Assembly: GCA_023301725.1 (NCBI GenBank)
Contig: JALZUD010000014.1
Span: 1 to 58,859 of the forward strand
Direction: 5' to 3'
DNA length: 58,859 bases
Source of the DNA: Granulosicoccus sp.
GTDB taxonomy: Bacteria; Pseudomonadota; Gammaproteobacteria; Granulosicoccales; Granulosicoccaceae
The notes under the pieces were generated by a model that was not told the DNA's origin, ran no database searches, and worked only from the letters and a program-made list of their open reading frames with translations. Shown in pieces: positions 44,051 through 53,198 of this stretch. How positions within the stretch are numbered: position 1 is the stretch's first letter; each line of letters starts with the position of its first letter. The position numbers and the translations under genes are program-made.

Positions 44051-44871
44051 AGCATCTCAACCAATGGGTGAAAAATACAGTTGTTCTCGTCGCGATCGGC
44101 AGCGTAGCAGCTTGTGCTAGCGCGCCTAGTCAGAATGAATCGCTTGAAGACGCTCGAATAGCTTACTTGCAAGCTGCCCAAGATTCCAATGTGGTCAAGC
44201 ATGCGCCGCAAGAACTCGATCACGCACATGAGGCTTTGCAACAAGCTGGCTTGGCCTGGAAGAAAAAAGAGGGTGCGGATAATATTGATCACTATGTGTA
44301 CCTTGCTGGCCAGCATATTCAAACCGCTAAGTTGATTGCCGAAAGCGAAAAGGCAGAAATCGAAATTCAGGGACTCAATCTTGAACGTGAGGAACAAGAT
44401 AAAAAATCGCGTGATGCAGAGCTTGTTCAAGTGCTCAGAGAAGCTGATGAGTCAAAGCGTAAAAAAATGATGCCACAAGCAAGCCAAACCGATCGTGGAA
44501 TGATGTGGACGTTAAGTGATGTTTTTTTTGATGTGGATGAAGCTACCTTAGCTCCCTCAGCTGCCAGAAATATTGCTCAGATTGCGTCTTTTATGAGAAA
44601 AAACCCAACGCGTAATGCTGTCATAGAAGGGCATGCCGATGCATCTGGTGAGGATGCACATAACATGGCACTCTCATGTAAGCGCGCAGAAGCCGTTCGA
44701 GATGCTTTGATCGATGCGAATATCGATGCCAGTCGCCTGACATTTACGGCGTTTGGTGAGAAAAAACCTGTAGCTGATAATGCAAGTATGGTTGGAAAGC
44801 AGGCGAATCGTCGTGTGGAAATACTCTTTCCCGAGGATAATGTGCAGGTGTCAGAAGCTGAAGATTTCTAG
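44047..44871 (+). CDS. OmpA-family lipoprotein with DUF4398-like N-terminal part
   Basis: 274 residues with lipobox SVAAC (Cys about 19), a helical DUF4398-like segment (about 25-140), and a C-terminal OmpA peptidoglycan-binding domain (about 155-265: VFFDVDEATLAPSAARNIAQIASFMRKNP, IEGHADASGEDAHNMALSCKRAEAVRDAL, FGEKKPVADN, RRVEILF). It would tie the outer membrane to peptidoglycan. Translationally coupled to the DUF4398 lipoprotein gene. Confidence 0.9.
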   Translation: MKHLNQWVKNTVVLVAIGSVAACASAPSQNESLEDARIAYLQAAQDSNVVKHAPQELDHAHEALQQAGLAWKKKEGADNIDHYVYLAGQHIQTAKLIAESEKAEIEIQGLNLEREEQDKKSRDAELVQVLREADESKRKKMMPQASQTDRGMMWTLSDVFFDVDEATLAPSAARNIAQIASFMRKNPTRNAVIEGHADASGEDAHNMALSCKRAEAVRDALIDANIDASRLTFTAFGEKKPVADNASMVGKQANRRVEILFPEDNVQVSEAEDF

Positions 44872-44997
44872 ATTGACTAAATTGGTGTAACATTTTTACC
44901 GTGTCCATTTCTAGTCTGAATTCGATCACCTGTTCTGCCTTATCTGGCTCTAACTCTGCCACTAGCATCGAGTCAGACTTTTAGAGTAATTTAATGT

Positions 44998-45870
44998 TCA
45001 GCCACCTAATGCTGGGCAGGCTCGTAGGAATTGGTTAATAGCTGCAGATACAGGCTCTGGAGTGTCCATGTGCACATGGTGATGCCCGGATAGCATGACG
45101 CTCTGGTGATCAGCCAGGCAGGACAATCGATCTTTTGTGTCGGCGCGTGATGTAAGAAACCCCTCGTGCGCCAGCACAGTTAATACAGGACAGCTAATCG
45201 CTTTTAACACTGCGTGCACCTGCTCTTCGGTAAGATATTGAGGCGAGGTGAAGCGCCAACGTTTGTCAAAACGCCAGCGAACCCCGCTCTCATCTGTTCG
45301 CACTTGACGATCAATAATCAATTTGGCTGAGGCAGGGTGCATTTTTGCAGCCTTCAGGCGTGAGTCTATAGCCCCTTGTTTATTGCCGAACACGCGTGAC
45401 TCAAAGCGCTGTGGGTTCTGTTTATCCTGAAACGCTTTTTTCATGCGTTGTGGTAATTGGTCTGCCGGCTCACTGAGCGTGCCGACTGATTCAATCATGG
45501 TAAGACTTTGCACACACTCAGGATGTGAGACCGCTAGTAGAGGGATAAGCCCACCTCCCAGAGAATGACCAACAAGATGACATTTTTCCCAGTTTAGCGC
45601 TTGCATGACACCGTATATCAAAAAGCTCAGATCATGTAACGAGTAACCACCGGGAGAGGCGTCGCTGTATCCGTGTCCGGGTAAATCAATAGCAACCAGA
45701 TCGAATGCTGGCAAGTAAGGCATGAGGGGGACAAAACTGTTGGCATTGTCTAACCAGCCATGTATGCATAACATGCGAGCTTGGCCGTTGTTGGAAGAAT
45801 CTCGCTGACGAATAGCGGCAATGGCGGCACCATTGACATCGAGTGTCAGGCTTTCAATAGAGTGACTCAT
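44998..45870 (-). CDS. Alpha/beta-fold hydrolase
   Basis: 290 residues. The nucleophile elbow is GHSLGG (Ser about 103); an HGWLDNANSF oxyanion motif lies at about 36-45, the acid is likely in the LTVLAHEG region, and the catalytic His in GHHHVHMDTPE. This is the MEST-like/serine hydrolase group with no lid specificity visible. Its start overlaps the stop of the Pat-type acetyltransferase gene, so both are probably co-translated. The substrate is unknown. Confidence 0.88.
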   Translation of the reverse strand: MSHSIESLTLDVNGAAIAAIRQRDSSNNGQARMLCIHGWLDNANSFVPLMPYLPAFDLVAIDLPGHGYSDASPGGYSLHDLSFLIYGVMQALNWEKCHLVGHSLGGGLIPLLAVSHPECVQSLTMIESVGTLSEPADQLPQRMKKAFQDKQNPQRFESRVFGNKQGAIDSRLKAAKMHPASAKLIIDRQVRTDESGVRWRFDKRWRFTSPQYLTEEQVHAVLKAISCPVLTVLAHEGFLTSRADTKDRLSCLADHQSVMLSGHHHVHMDTPEPVSAAINQFLRACPALGG

Positions 45871-48551
45871 TTATCTATAAACCCAATGGCTGTGGAATAA
45901 ACAATGATGTCATGATCACTGCTACTTCTCGCAGCTTTAAAATTAAGCGAGCGCATCAGCGCCTGCATGCTTGTGTTGCTGCGAAGTACATCACCATGAA
46001 TTGACTTTAAGCCTTGCGATTGCGCATGCTCAATCAGCAGTTTCAGTAATTGCGTAGCCAAGCCTTTGCCGGCTGTATCGTCGCTTACCGCCACTGCAAA
46101 TTCGCCGGTTTGAACATTGCTATCTGTTATGTAGCGACATGAACCAATGACCGTTTGCAACTCGCCAGTAGTTCTTGGTGCATCCAGCTTGTCGGTGGTA
46201 GCAACGAAGCACATTTGCCGGTCGTAATCCAACTTTGTAAACTGAGCCATCATTCGTGGCGATAATTCATTGATAGTGTGCATGAACCTGAAGTAGCGAG
46301 ATTCTGGAGACATGTTTTTAATCATTTCTTGCAGAGCGCTTGCATCCTCAGGACGAATTGGGCGTAACTGTACGTGTGAATTATCTTTAAGAGTCACATC
46401 GCGTATCCACTGCCATGGAAAAGGATGGATAGCCAAATGCCGGTAGCGTTGAGTGTATTCTGGCTTCTCTAACACGACCTGTACATCCATTGCCATAGCC
46501 CCTTGCTCACTCATGACCAACGGGTTGATATCCAGTGAGAACACTTCAGGTAGCTCGCACGCTAGCTCAGATACTCGCCTGAGAACATCTGCCAACGGTT
46601 TGCTGTTTAGTGCTGGTGTATGTCTGAATTTACCCAAATAGATGTTGAATTGTGGGGTGTTAACGATGTCTTCGATAAGGAAGCGATTTAGTGGAGGTAG
46701 TTGAACCCGTCGATTATGCATCAACGCGGTTAATTCACCCCCGATGCTCACCGAGATGATAGGTCCAAACACAGAATCGCGGGAAATTGATATCGCCATG
46801 AATCGTGGATTCTGTGGTGTGTGCATTGGCTCTATGAGTACACCTGAAAAAACAGCACTAGGGCGTTTCTCACGCAATGCTAGGGCGATTCGCTGCCACG
46901 CATCTATCACTTGCTCATCACTCGTTATGTTGAGTTGAGTGGTTATGACAGATGCCTTATAGCTGATATTGGCGGATACCAGCTTCATTGCTACCGGGTA
47001 GCCAATCCTGTTAGCCATATCCACTGCATCGTCAGCATTAGTTGCGCGCAGTCCTTTCAGTACTGGAATACTGAACAGCTCCATGAGTGCTTTAGTGCGT
47101 AGTGGTCCAAGCACGCGTTGCTGGGCGATGAGTTCGCGTTTAACGTGAGATTTGGCACTCGCGGTATCTACGGGAGTTGTTCTGGAGGTAGGGTTAGGAA
47201 ACTGCAATAGCTGTTGTTGGCTGACATGGTAGCGATGAAGGAAATCAAATCCATCGGTTGCGGCCTCAGGCGTTCTAAAGTTAGGAATGCCTGCTGTAGA
47301 TAGTATCTCGCGTGCGTTGAGAACACTCGCGTCGCCCATCCAGCAGGCAAGCAAAGGTTTTTTAGAAGATTTGCACAGACTGACCGCACGTGCTATTTCG
47401 TCTGGATCATTGCGTGCATCGGGGGTGAAAATCACCAGTAGAGCGTCAATGTCTGCATCATTTTGTAAGGCGTCGATACAGGTTTTGTAGTGACTGGAAA
47501 GATGCTCGGGATTACGAATCAACAGTGGATTATCACCAACAATGTTGAGCTCAGAGTTTGCTTGAAGCAACTTCTGAACATCATTGCTGATCGCTGGTAC
47601 GGCAAATTGCTTATCGTGAATGTGTTCCATAGCCATCATCGCTGGCGCGTTCGCATTGCTAATGATAGCCAGCCGGTCGCCTTTTACTCGTACACCAGTA
47701 GAGAGAATTCTGGCGGCTGCATACAAGTTTGAAAATGTCTTGATGCGCACCACGCCTGCACGGTTTAAGGCGGCTTGAAAGACATCGTCGGAGTTGTATA
47801 TTTTTCCGCTACGGCTCAAGGCATCACAAAATTGAACACCTTCGCTGCTTGAGCGCATCAATACGACGGGTTTGATACGAGCCGTGGCGCTCAGAGCACT
47901 GATAAACTCGCGTGAGGCGTTAATGTGCTCCACATAGACGATGATTGCTCGCGTTTGCCAGTCTTTGGCTAATAAATCGAGTAGATCAGGCAGGCTAATA
48001 TCGGTGTCTGAACCTGTTGATAGCAGTGCAGAAAAGCCAACGTGTGCGCGTTCAGCCCAATCAACCATGGCTGCACCTAAAGATGCACTCTGGCTAATAA
48101 TGGCAAGATTGCCTTTGTGTATTTTGTTGGCACTGTATGTGGCATTGAGGTCCATGTGTGGGCGAATAAAGCCTGCACAGTAGGGCCCCATGAGTCTCAT
48201 TTTTAGTCGTCGAGCGTAGCGGTGCAACGCCTGGGATTTTGTGGTGCCAGAATAAACGACTGCTACCTGTATACCCACTCTTGAGCATTGCACCAAGGTT
48301 TTTCGTAAGATACCTGATGGCGTAATAATCAGCGCAAGATCTGGCACCTGCCCAATAGCTTTTACAGATTTGAAGCAAACTTGACCAAGAATGTTGTCGT
48401 AGCGAGGATTAACCAGAAACAACTGTCCGCTGTAACCGCCTTGCAAGAGATTCTTTGTCAGCATGAAGCCCGGTGAGCTTTCTCGGGCACTCGCGCCAAT
48501 CACCACGATAGATGAGGGTTCAAGCAGCTTTTCGAGCAACAAAGTGGACAT
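45867..48551 (-). CDS. pat: Pat-type protein lysine acetyltransferase (ACD-like domains + GNAT)
   Basis: 894 residues, the length of Salmonella Pat / E. coli PatZ. Domains in order: CoA-binding Rossmann fold (about 5-105, SSIVVIGASARESSPG), succinyl-CoA-synthetase-like region (about 140-290), ATP-grasp-like domain (about 470-700, GYPVAMKLVSANISYKA), and C-terminal GNAT (about 735-890, with VSDDTAGKGLATQLLKLL as acetyl-CoA site). In active ADP-forming acyl-CoA synthetases a His precedes TGA in the middle domain; here the aligned stretch reads ALSRSGK, without His, as expected for a Pat whose ligase half is dead and regulatory. It likely acetylates enzymes such as acetyl-CoA synthetase. Confidence 0.85.
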   Translation of the reverse strand: MSTLLLEKLLEPSSIVVIGASARESSPGFMLTKNLLQGGYSGQLFLVNPRYDNILGQVCFKSVKAIGQVPDLALIITPSGILRKTLVQCSRVGIQVAVVYSGTTKSQALHRYARRLKMRLMGPYCAGFIRPHMDLNATYSANKIHKGNLAIISQSASLGAAMVDWAERAHVGFSALLSTGSDTDISLPDLLDLLAKDWQTRAIIVYVEHINASREFISALSATARIKPVVLMRSSSEGVQFCDALSRSGKIYNSDDVFQAALNRAGVVRIKTFSNLYAAARILSTGVRVKGDRLAIISNANAPAMMAMEHIHDKQFAVPAISNDVQKLLQANSELNIVGDNPLLIRNPEHLSSHYKTCIDALQNDADIDALLVIFTPDARNDPDEIARAVSLCKSSKKPLLACWMGDASVLNAREILSTAGIPNFRTPEAATDGFDFLHRYHVSQQQLLQFPNPTSRTTPVDTASAKSHVKRELIAQQRVLGPLRTKALMELFSIPVLKGLRATNADDAVDMANRIGYPVAMKLVSANISYKASVITTQLNITSDEQVIDAWQRIALALREKRPSAVFSGVLIEPMHTPQNPRFMAISISRDSVFGPIISVSIGGELTALMHNRRVQLPPLNRFLIEDIVNTPQFNIYLGKFRHTPALNSKPLADVLRRVSELACELPEVFSLDINPLVMSEQGAMAMDVQVVLEKPEYTQRYRHLAIHPFPWQWIRDVTLKDNSHVQLRPIRPEDASALQEMIKNMSPESRYFRFMHTINELSPRMMAQFTKLDYDRQMCFVATTDKLDAPRTTGELQTVIGSCRYITDSNVQTGEFAVAVSDDTAGKGLATQLLKLLIEHAQSQGLKSIHGDVLRSNTSMQALMRSLNFKAARSSSDHDIIVYSTAIGFIDK

Positions 48552-48927
48552 AACGTGGATGTTACTCCGATGGAGTCGTGGAGGAATGCAATTGTTGGCG
48601 ACGAGTGGGTTATTTGAGGTGGCACGAGGATCTTGTGCGGCACAATCTGATCGGACTGAGGCTCGCTGTCGAGTACTGTCACCACTGAGCGTTCTTTGTA
48701 ACTAGCAGTGATCGCACGGTCGTATCTTGGGTAATCTTTGATAGGATACGAGCTAGCGGAGGCAAAGGTTTGTTTGCGTGAGCATAGCTTTTGAGAGTAG
48801 GATCTACCGCTTACCGACAACACTCGCTTACATCGAGTGCTGGCCTGATCTAAGACCCAAAGGCTGGCTTGCAAATAGAGCTTGCTGGCAAGCTTTGGTT
48901 TTAGCGATTTTCACTGTGGAGCGAACG
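48552..48927. other. Divergent region between pat and the deacetylase gene
   Basis: 376 bp with no convincing gene. An inverted repeat TCGTATC (48720-48726) / GATACGA (48745-48751) with an 18-bp spacer and a near-palindrome AGCTTGC-TG-GCAAGCT (48879-48894) are candidate operators. Shared regulation of the two genes is possible. Confidence 0.4.
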
Positions 48928-49851
48928 ATGAACACGGCCCTGATTTCCCATCGCGATTGTGTCAAACATGAAATCAGTCAAGGGCACCCTGAATGTCCGC
49001 AACGCATTGATGCCATAAATGATCAGCTGATGCAGCAGGATCTTTTCGATTACCTGCAACATCGTGAAGCGCCTGTAGCATCGCGCGAGCAATTAATGCT
49101 GGGGCACACTGAGAGTCACGTGGACCTGATTCATCGTAGCGCGCCTGAGACAGGATTTGTTCAGCTCGACCCCGACACATCAATGAATCCCTATTCTTTA
49201 GAGGCTAGCTTGCGCGCGGCAGGTGCAGGCATCCTGGGTGTAGACATGGTGTGTAACGGCGACGTTAAAAATGCTTTTTGCCTGACACGTCCCCCCGGTC
49301 ATCATGCCGAACGTGATCAAGCTATGGGTTTTTGTTTTTTTGGCAACATTGCCATTGCCGCACGTCATGCCGTCAAGGCGCATGGCCTAGAGCGTGTGGC
49401 TATTCTGGATTTTGATGTTCACCATGGAAACGGTACAGAAGACATCGTAGACGGTGATTCTTCTATTCTGTTTTGTTCCTCATTTCAACATCCCTTTTAC
49501 CCTGGTAACTATCGATCGAATGTGAAAGATCAAAGAATGAACGTTCCGCTGGTATCGGGTAGTAAAAGTGCTGATTTTAGAAATGCCATTACGCGTACCT
49601 GGTTACCTGCACTAGAGCGTTTTAAGCCGCAAATGGTCTTTGTTAGCGCAGGCTTTGATGCCCACAGCGAAGACCCGTTAGCTAACATCTCTCTTGTAGA
49701 CGATGATTTTGCCTGGATTACACAGCAAATTATGCAGGTTGCTGATCAACATGCTGGTGGCCGTGTGGTGTCCATGCTAGAAGGTGGCTATGCATTGCCC
49801 GCGCTAAGTCGCTGTGCAGCGATCCATGTGCGCGAGCTAATGAATATCTAG
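48928..49851 (+). CDS. HDAC/AcuC-family deacetylase
   Basis: About 307 residues from the ATG at 48928, which has GGAG just upstream; the frame is open to 48778 but the first 50 residues are unlike the family. Zinc-dependent deacetylase motifs: SQGHPECPQRIDAI, TRPPGHHAERDQAMGFCFFGN (charge-relay His pair), LDFDVHHGNGTEDI (Asp/His zinc ligands), SAGFDAHSEDPLANI (third ligand) and MLEGGYAL. Substrates of this bacterial group include acetyl-lysine proteins and acetylpolyamines. It stands divergent to the acetyltransferase gene, so a writer/eraser pair is a reasonable inference. Confidence 0.9.
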   Translation: MNTALISHRDCVKHEISQGHPECPQRIDAINDQLMQQDLFDYLQHREAPVASREQLMLGHTESHVDLIHRSAPETGFVQLDPDTSMNPYSLEASLRAAGAGILGVDMVCNGDVKNAFCLTRPPGHHAERDQAMGFCFFGNIAIAARHAVKAHGLERVAILDFDVHHGNGTEDIVDGDSSILFCSSFQHPFYPGNYRSNVKDQRMNVPLVSGSKSADFRNAITRTWLPALERFKPQMVFVSAGFDAHSEDPLANISLVDDDFAWITQQIMQVADQHAGGRVVSMLEGGYALPALSRCAAIHVRELMNI

Positions 49852-49856
49852 TTCTT

Positions 49857-50813
49857 TTACCCGAACTGCTGCTGCATAGCTTGAGAGAATCGCTCTAGTT
49901 CTGCAGCAGGTAGGCTGTTAATACCGGCTGCAGCTTTTCGGCCACCACCAGTTTCAAACTGGCGGCACAATTCATCAGCGCCTTCGCGATTGTTAACTGG
50001 CGCGCGGCAACTGACCAGATAAGTCCCATCGGCTGACTCGCTGAGTAGCGCATGTGCACGATCTGGAAATTGTTGAGCTAGTTCATTGGCATAGACGCCG
50101 CTGATGCGTCGGGCGAAAGGCTCATTGGGAAACAAATAAATGGCGATTTTTTCGTCACTTGTCTGCGCTTTTATGGAAGTGGCGCGCGCATGGTCATCAT
50201 TGAAGCCATCATTCAAGGTGACATACGCTTTGTCTTCTTCGATAAAGCTAAATGGACTGGTGTGCGGCTGCACAAGTCGATAAAGATCGGCTGGCTCAAA
50301 ATACAAATCGCTGAGGGATGCGCCGTAGCCGTTATAGTTCAACAGTGTACCCAGAGCTTGAAGCTGTTGTAATTGCTCCTCACTGAAGGACAAAGGCTCG
50401 GCTGCCAATCGAGCGGTACTCAAAAGATTATCGCCAAAGGCGGCAACCACTGCCCATGGCAAATGTTTTCCTGCGAGTATTTTGTTGGCGATAAGCCCGG
50501 TACAGGTCTCTGCAGAAGTATCAATATGTGCTGTCAGATTCTTGTGTTCAGGTATGTCGCCAGCAAAGTGATGATCCATATAGGTAACCTGTGCACCTGT
50601 ATCCAAGACTGTATTTAGTGCATCGCGATTTTTATCCAGAGAGACATCCAAGACAGTGACCGTGTCACCTGGTTCAGCTTTTACTTGTTTGACTAGCGCA
50701 ATGTCGCGTTTTACGCCCGTTATAAGCTGACTGTTTTGTGGGTCAGCAAGACGTAGCTGATGCAGTGCGCAAATGCCGTCGGCGTCGCCATTGAATACGT
50801 CGATGTAAGCCAT
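49857..50813 (-). CDS. DHH-family phosphoesterase
   Basis: 318 residues. N-terminal DHH domain with the Asp motif FNGDADGICAL (about 8-18), TVLDVSLD, and the name-giving DHH in TYMDHHFAG (about 80-82). The C-terminal DHHA1-type part has FETGGGRKAAAGI. Family members cleave phosphodiester bonds in short oligonucleotides or cyclic dinucleotides; this protein lacks PAS/GGDEF modules of GdpP. Upstream on its strand lies a 126-bp minisatellite and then pyrD. Convergent with the deacetylase gene. Confidence 0.85.
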   Translation of the reverse strand: MAYIDVFNGDADGICALHQLRLADPQNSQLITGVKRDIALVKQVKAEPGDTVTVLDVSLDKNRDALNTVLDTGAQVTYMDHHFAGDIPEHKNLTAHIDTSAETCTGLIANKILAGKHLPWAVVAAFGDNLLSTARLAAEPLSFSEEQLQQLQALGTLLNYNGYGASLSDLYFEPADLYRLVQPHTSPFSFIEEDKAYVTLNDGFNDDHARATSIKAQTSDEKIAIYLFPNEPFARRISGVYANELAQQFPDRAHALLSESADGTYLVSCRAPVNNREGADELCRQFETGGGRKAAAGINSLPAAELERFSQAMQQQFG

Positions 50814-50879
50814 GTTTTTATGTGTCGTGTAATTTTAAGTTAGTGTACTCTTTGGTGTCAGAGTAGTAATTTTTGTTGC

Positions 50880-51005
50880 AAGTGCTTTACTGTGAGTGCC
50901 TTAATGCAGGTGCCTTAATGCGAGTGTTTTAATGCGATTGCCTTAACGCGATTGCCTTAACGCGATTGCCTTAATGTGAGTGCTTTAACGCGATTGCCTT
51001 ATGGC
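50880..51005. repeat. 14-bp minisatellite, nine copies
   Basis: Nine head-to-tail 14-bp units with the consensus GATTGCCTTAACGC and variants; two units at 50936-50963 are identical. The array touches the pyrD stop codon and ends about 65 bp before the DHH gene start, so it lies in their intercistronic space. The outer units are the most diverged. Confidence 0.92.
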
Positions 51006-52064
51006 CTAGCTGGGTAACTTTCGACAGGCATCAATACAGTCCCGCACTAGCGCTGGGCCATAAAATATAAGACCCGAATAGAGCTGAACAAGGTCGGCAC
51101 CTGCATCTAATTTGTTTAGCGCATCTTGCCCGCAGGTAACCCCGCCAGCGCCAATGACAACCACTTTGCCATTGACCCGTTCGATGACGGCGGTTAGGCG
51201 ATCATTTGCTAAGGATGTAAGAGGACGGCCACTGAGCCCGCCAGTCTCTGTAGCGTAAAGATTACCTGCAACCGTATCGCGTGAATTGGTTGTATTGCCA
51301 GAAATAATAGCGTCAATTTCAAAGCTTACCAACTCTTTGCAGAATGAATCTAGCTCCTCGTTGTTCATGTCAGGGGCAATTTTCACAGCGATGGGTACGT
51401 AGCGTTCATGCAGCGTTGCCAGCCTGCTTTGTTCATTCTTTATGCCCTCGAGTAGTGTCTGCAAGCGCTCACCGTGTTGCAGATCGCGAAGTCCTTTTGT
51501 GTTTGGGGAGGAAATGTTGACTGTGATGTAATCGGCAAAGGCGTAAACGCGTTGCAGGCAAAGCACGTAATCGTCCAGTGCTTTGTCGAGCGGGGTAGTT
51601 GCGTTTTTACCAATGTTGATACCCAGTCGTCCTTGATACTGGCGCTTTTGCACCTGTTCGACCAAGTGATCCACCCCTTTGTTGTTAAAACCCATCCGAT
51701 TAATCAGACCCTGGTGCTGCACTAGGCGAAATAGCCTGGGTTTGGCGTTGCCATCTTGAGGTTTAGGGGTGACAGTACCTACCTCGATGTGACCAAACCC
51801 CATGGCACCCAGTGCATCAATATAGTCGGCATTTTTATCCAGACCCGCAGCCAGTCCGATGTGATTGTCGAAATGTTGACCAAAGACCGCTGTTTGGCAG
51901 GGTGGGCTTTGATAGCGAGAGCTGACGAGCGATTTAACGGGATTTTTGCTCAATAGCGACAGCGCCAAATCGTGCGCTTTTTCGGGGTCCATTTCGAACA
52001 AAATGGCACGGCCGATAGCAAACAGGGCGTCGGAGGGGGGCGTAACAAAAGAGGTTGGACTCAT
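51006..52064 (-). CDS. pyrD: Dihydroorotate dehydrogenase (quinone), class 2
   Basis: About 352 residues from the ATG at 52064; the frame opens 34 codons earlier at 52166 but that part lacks similarity. Fourth step of pyrimidine synthesis: oxidises dihydroorotate and passes electrons to quinone at the inner membrane. The N-terminal helices (ALFAIGRAILFEMDPEKAHDLAL) are the membrane-associated class 2 domain. FMN-barrel motifs include GLAAGLDKNADYIDAL, GHIEVGTVTPKPQDGN, NISSPNTKGLRDLQ (active-site Ser), and GNTTNSRD. The holA gene starts divergently 70 bp away. Confidence 0.95.
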   Translation of the reverse strand: MSPTSFVTPPSDALFAIGRAILFEMDPEKAHDLALSLLSKNPVKSLVSSRYQSPPCQTAVFGQHFDNHIGLAAGLDKNADYIDALGAMGFGHIEVGTVTPKPQDGNAKPRLFRLVQHQGLINRMGFNNKGVDHLVEQVQKRQYQGRLGINIGKNATTPLDKALDDYVLCLQRVYAFADYITVNISSPNTKGLRDLQHGERLQTLLEGIKNEQSRLATLHERYVPIAVKIAPDMNNEELDSFCKELVSFEIDAIISGNTTNSRDTVAGNLYATETGGLSGRPLTSLANDRLTAVIERVNGKVVVIGAGGVTCGQDALNKLDAGADLVQLYSGLIFYGPALVRDCIDACRKLPS

Positions 52065-52133
52065 TGCGTATTGGTGCTTCAAGATTTGGCTCGGTTCGCG
52101 GTATGCTACACGCCTAATTTCGGCATTGCTGCT

Positions 52134-53174
52134 ATGCGACTTTACCCCGACAAACTTGACGCACATTTGAAGAAAAACCTGGCCCCTGTGTACCTGCTCT
52201 ATGGTGAAGAACTGTTGCAGATCATGGAGGCAGGTGACAAGTTACGTGCCCACGCCTCCAAGAATGGTTTTGAGGAGCGCACGGTGCTGCAGCCTATTGA
52301 TGATTCAGACTGGTTGAGCTTTCGTGAAGCTGTGGATAGCCTGTCGTTGTTCGCTGAGCGGCGCATTATAGATTTACGCCTCCCCACCGGCAAGCCCGGT
52401 AGAGCTGGCGGGGAGGCGCTGAAACAGTACTGTTCAAACCCGGCTGATGACGTGTTGCTGTTAATCAGCTCGGGAAAGCTCGATAGATCTGGCAGTAGCA
52501 GCGCATGGTTCAAAAGCATTGATAAAATCGGCGTAACAATGCCTGCTGGCCCAATACCTGTCCATCAACTGGGTGGGTGGGTTAAAAATCGCTTGTCAGC
52601 GCATGGCTTGCAGGCTGATAACGACGCACTAAGTCTTATCGTTGAACGTGTAGAGGGTAACCTTCTGGCGGCTCAACAAGAGGTTGAACGTCTGGCGTTG
52701 CTCTTCCCCGAAGGCGTTCTCAGTCATGAAAATGTACTCGATGCTGTTGCAGACAGTGCCCGCTACTCGATCGCGGACCTTGTGCTTGCAGCATTGCAGG
52801 GGCAGGGGCGTCGCGCCTTGCGAGTGCTTGCAGGCTTACACGATGAAGCCGTGGCTGAGGTGCTGGTGCTGTGGTCATTGAGCGGTGAAGTGCGAGCTGG
52901 TGCGCGGGCTGCTGAGGCCTGTGAGGCGGGCGTGACAATAGATTCTGCGCTCAAATCAGCTGGCGTTTGGCAGAGTCGTATGCCGCCGCTGAAAAAAGCT
53001 ATGGAACGTCACAACGCGGCAAGTTGGCTGAACATGCTATCAACATGCACTACCATTGATCGGCAGATAAAAGGTCAGGCAGCAGGCGCTGTCTGGGACT
53101 CGTTTGAATCACTGGTGGTGCAACTGGCCGAGTGCGGTAAGCCACTCATCCCTCAACACCCGGCCATTCCTTAA
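52134..53174 (+). CDS. holA: DNA polymerase III subunit delta
   Basis: About 346 residues from the ATG at 52134, matching the ~343 of E. coli HolA; the frame is open to 51972 across the pyrD start but that extension is not family-like. The N-terminal MRLYPDKLDAHLKKNLAPVYLLYGEELLQIMEAGDKLR is the recognisable delta start, with the clamp-loader AAA+-like fold following. The delta subunit opens the beta sliding clamp. Usually holA follows leuS-lptE; here it lies between pyrD (divergent) and asnS. Confidence 0.9.
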   Translation: MRLYPDKLDAHLKKNLAPVYLLYGEELLQIMEAGDKLRAHASKNGFEERTVLQPIDDSDWLSFREAVDSLSLFAERRIIDLRLPTGKPGRAGGEALKQYCSNPADDVLLLISSGKLDRSGSSSAWFKSIDKIGVTMPAGPIPVHQLGGWVKNRLSAHGLQADNDALSLIVERVEGNLLAAQQEVERLALLFPEGVLSHENVLDAVADSARYSIADLVLAALQGQGRRALRVLAGLHDEAVAEVLVLWSLSGEVRAGARAAEACEAGVTIDSALKSAGVWQSRMPPLKKAMERHNAASWLNMLSTCTTIDRQIKGQAAGAVWDSFESLVVQLAECGKPLIPQHPAIP

Positions 53175-53198
53175 TAGTCTGGATGACAGCAACGATCC

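Noticed and set aside
45867..48551. Active ADP-forming acetate-CoA ligase
   Set aside because: The phospho-histidine of the ligase family is missing and a GNAT domain is fused at the C-terminus, which points to Pat.
50880..51005. CRISPR array
   Set aside because: Units are 14 bp and directly adjacent with no spacers, and no cas genes exist; it is a minisatellite.
51972..52133. N-terminal extension of HolA
   Set aside because: It crosses the pyrD start and is unlike HolA; the ATG at 52134 gives the family-typical N-terminus and length.
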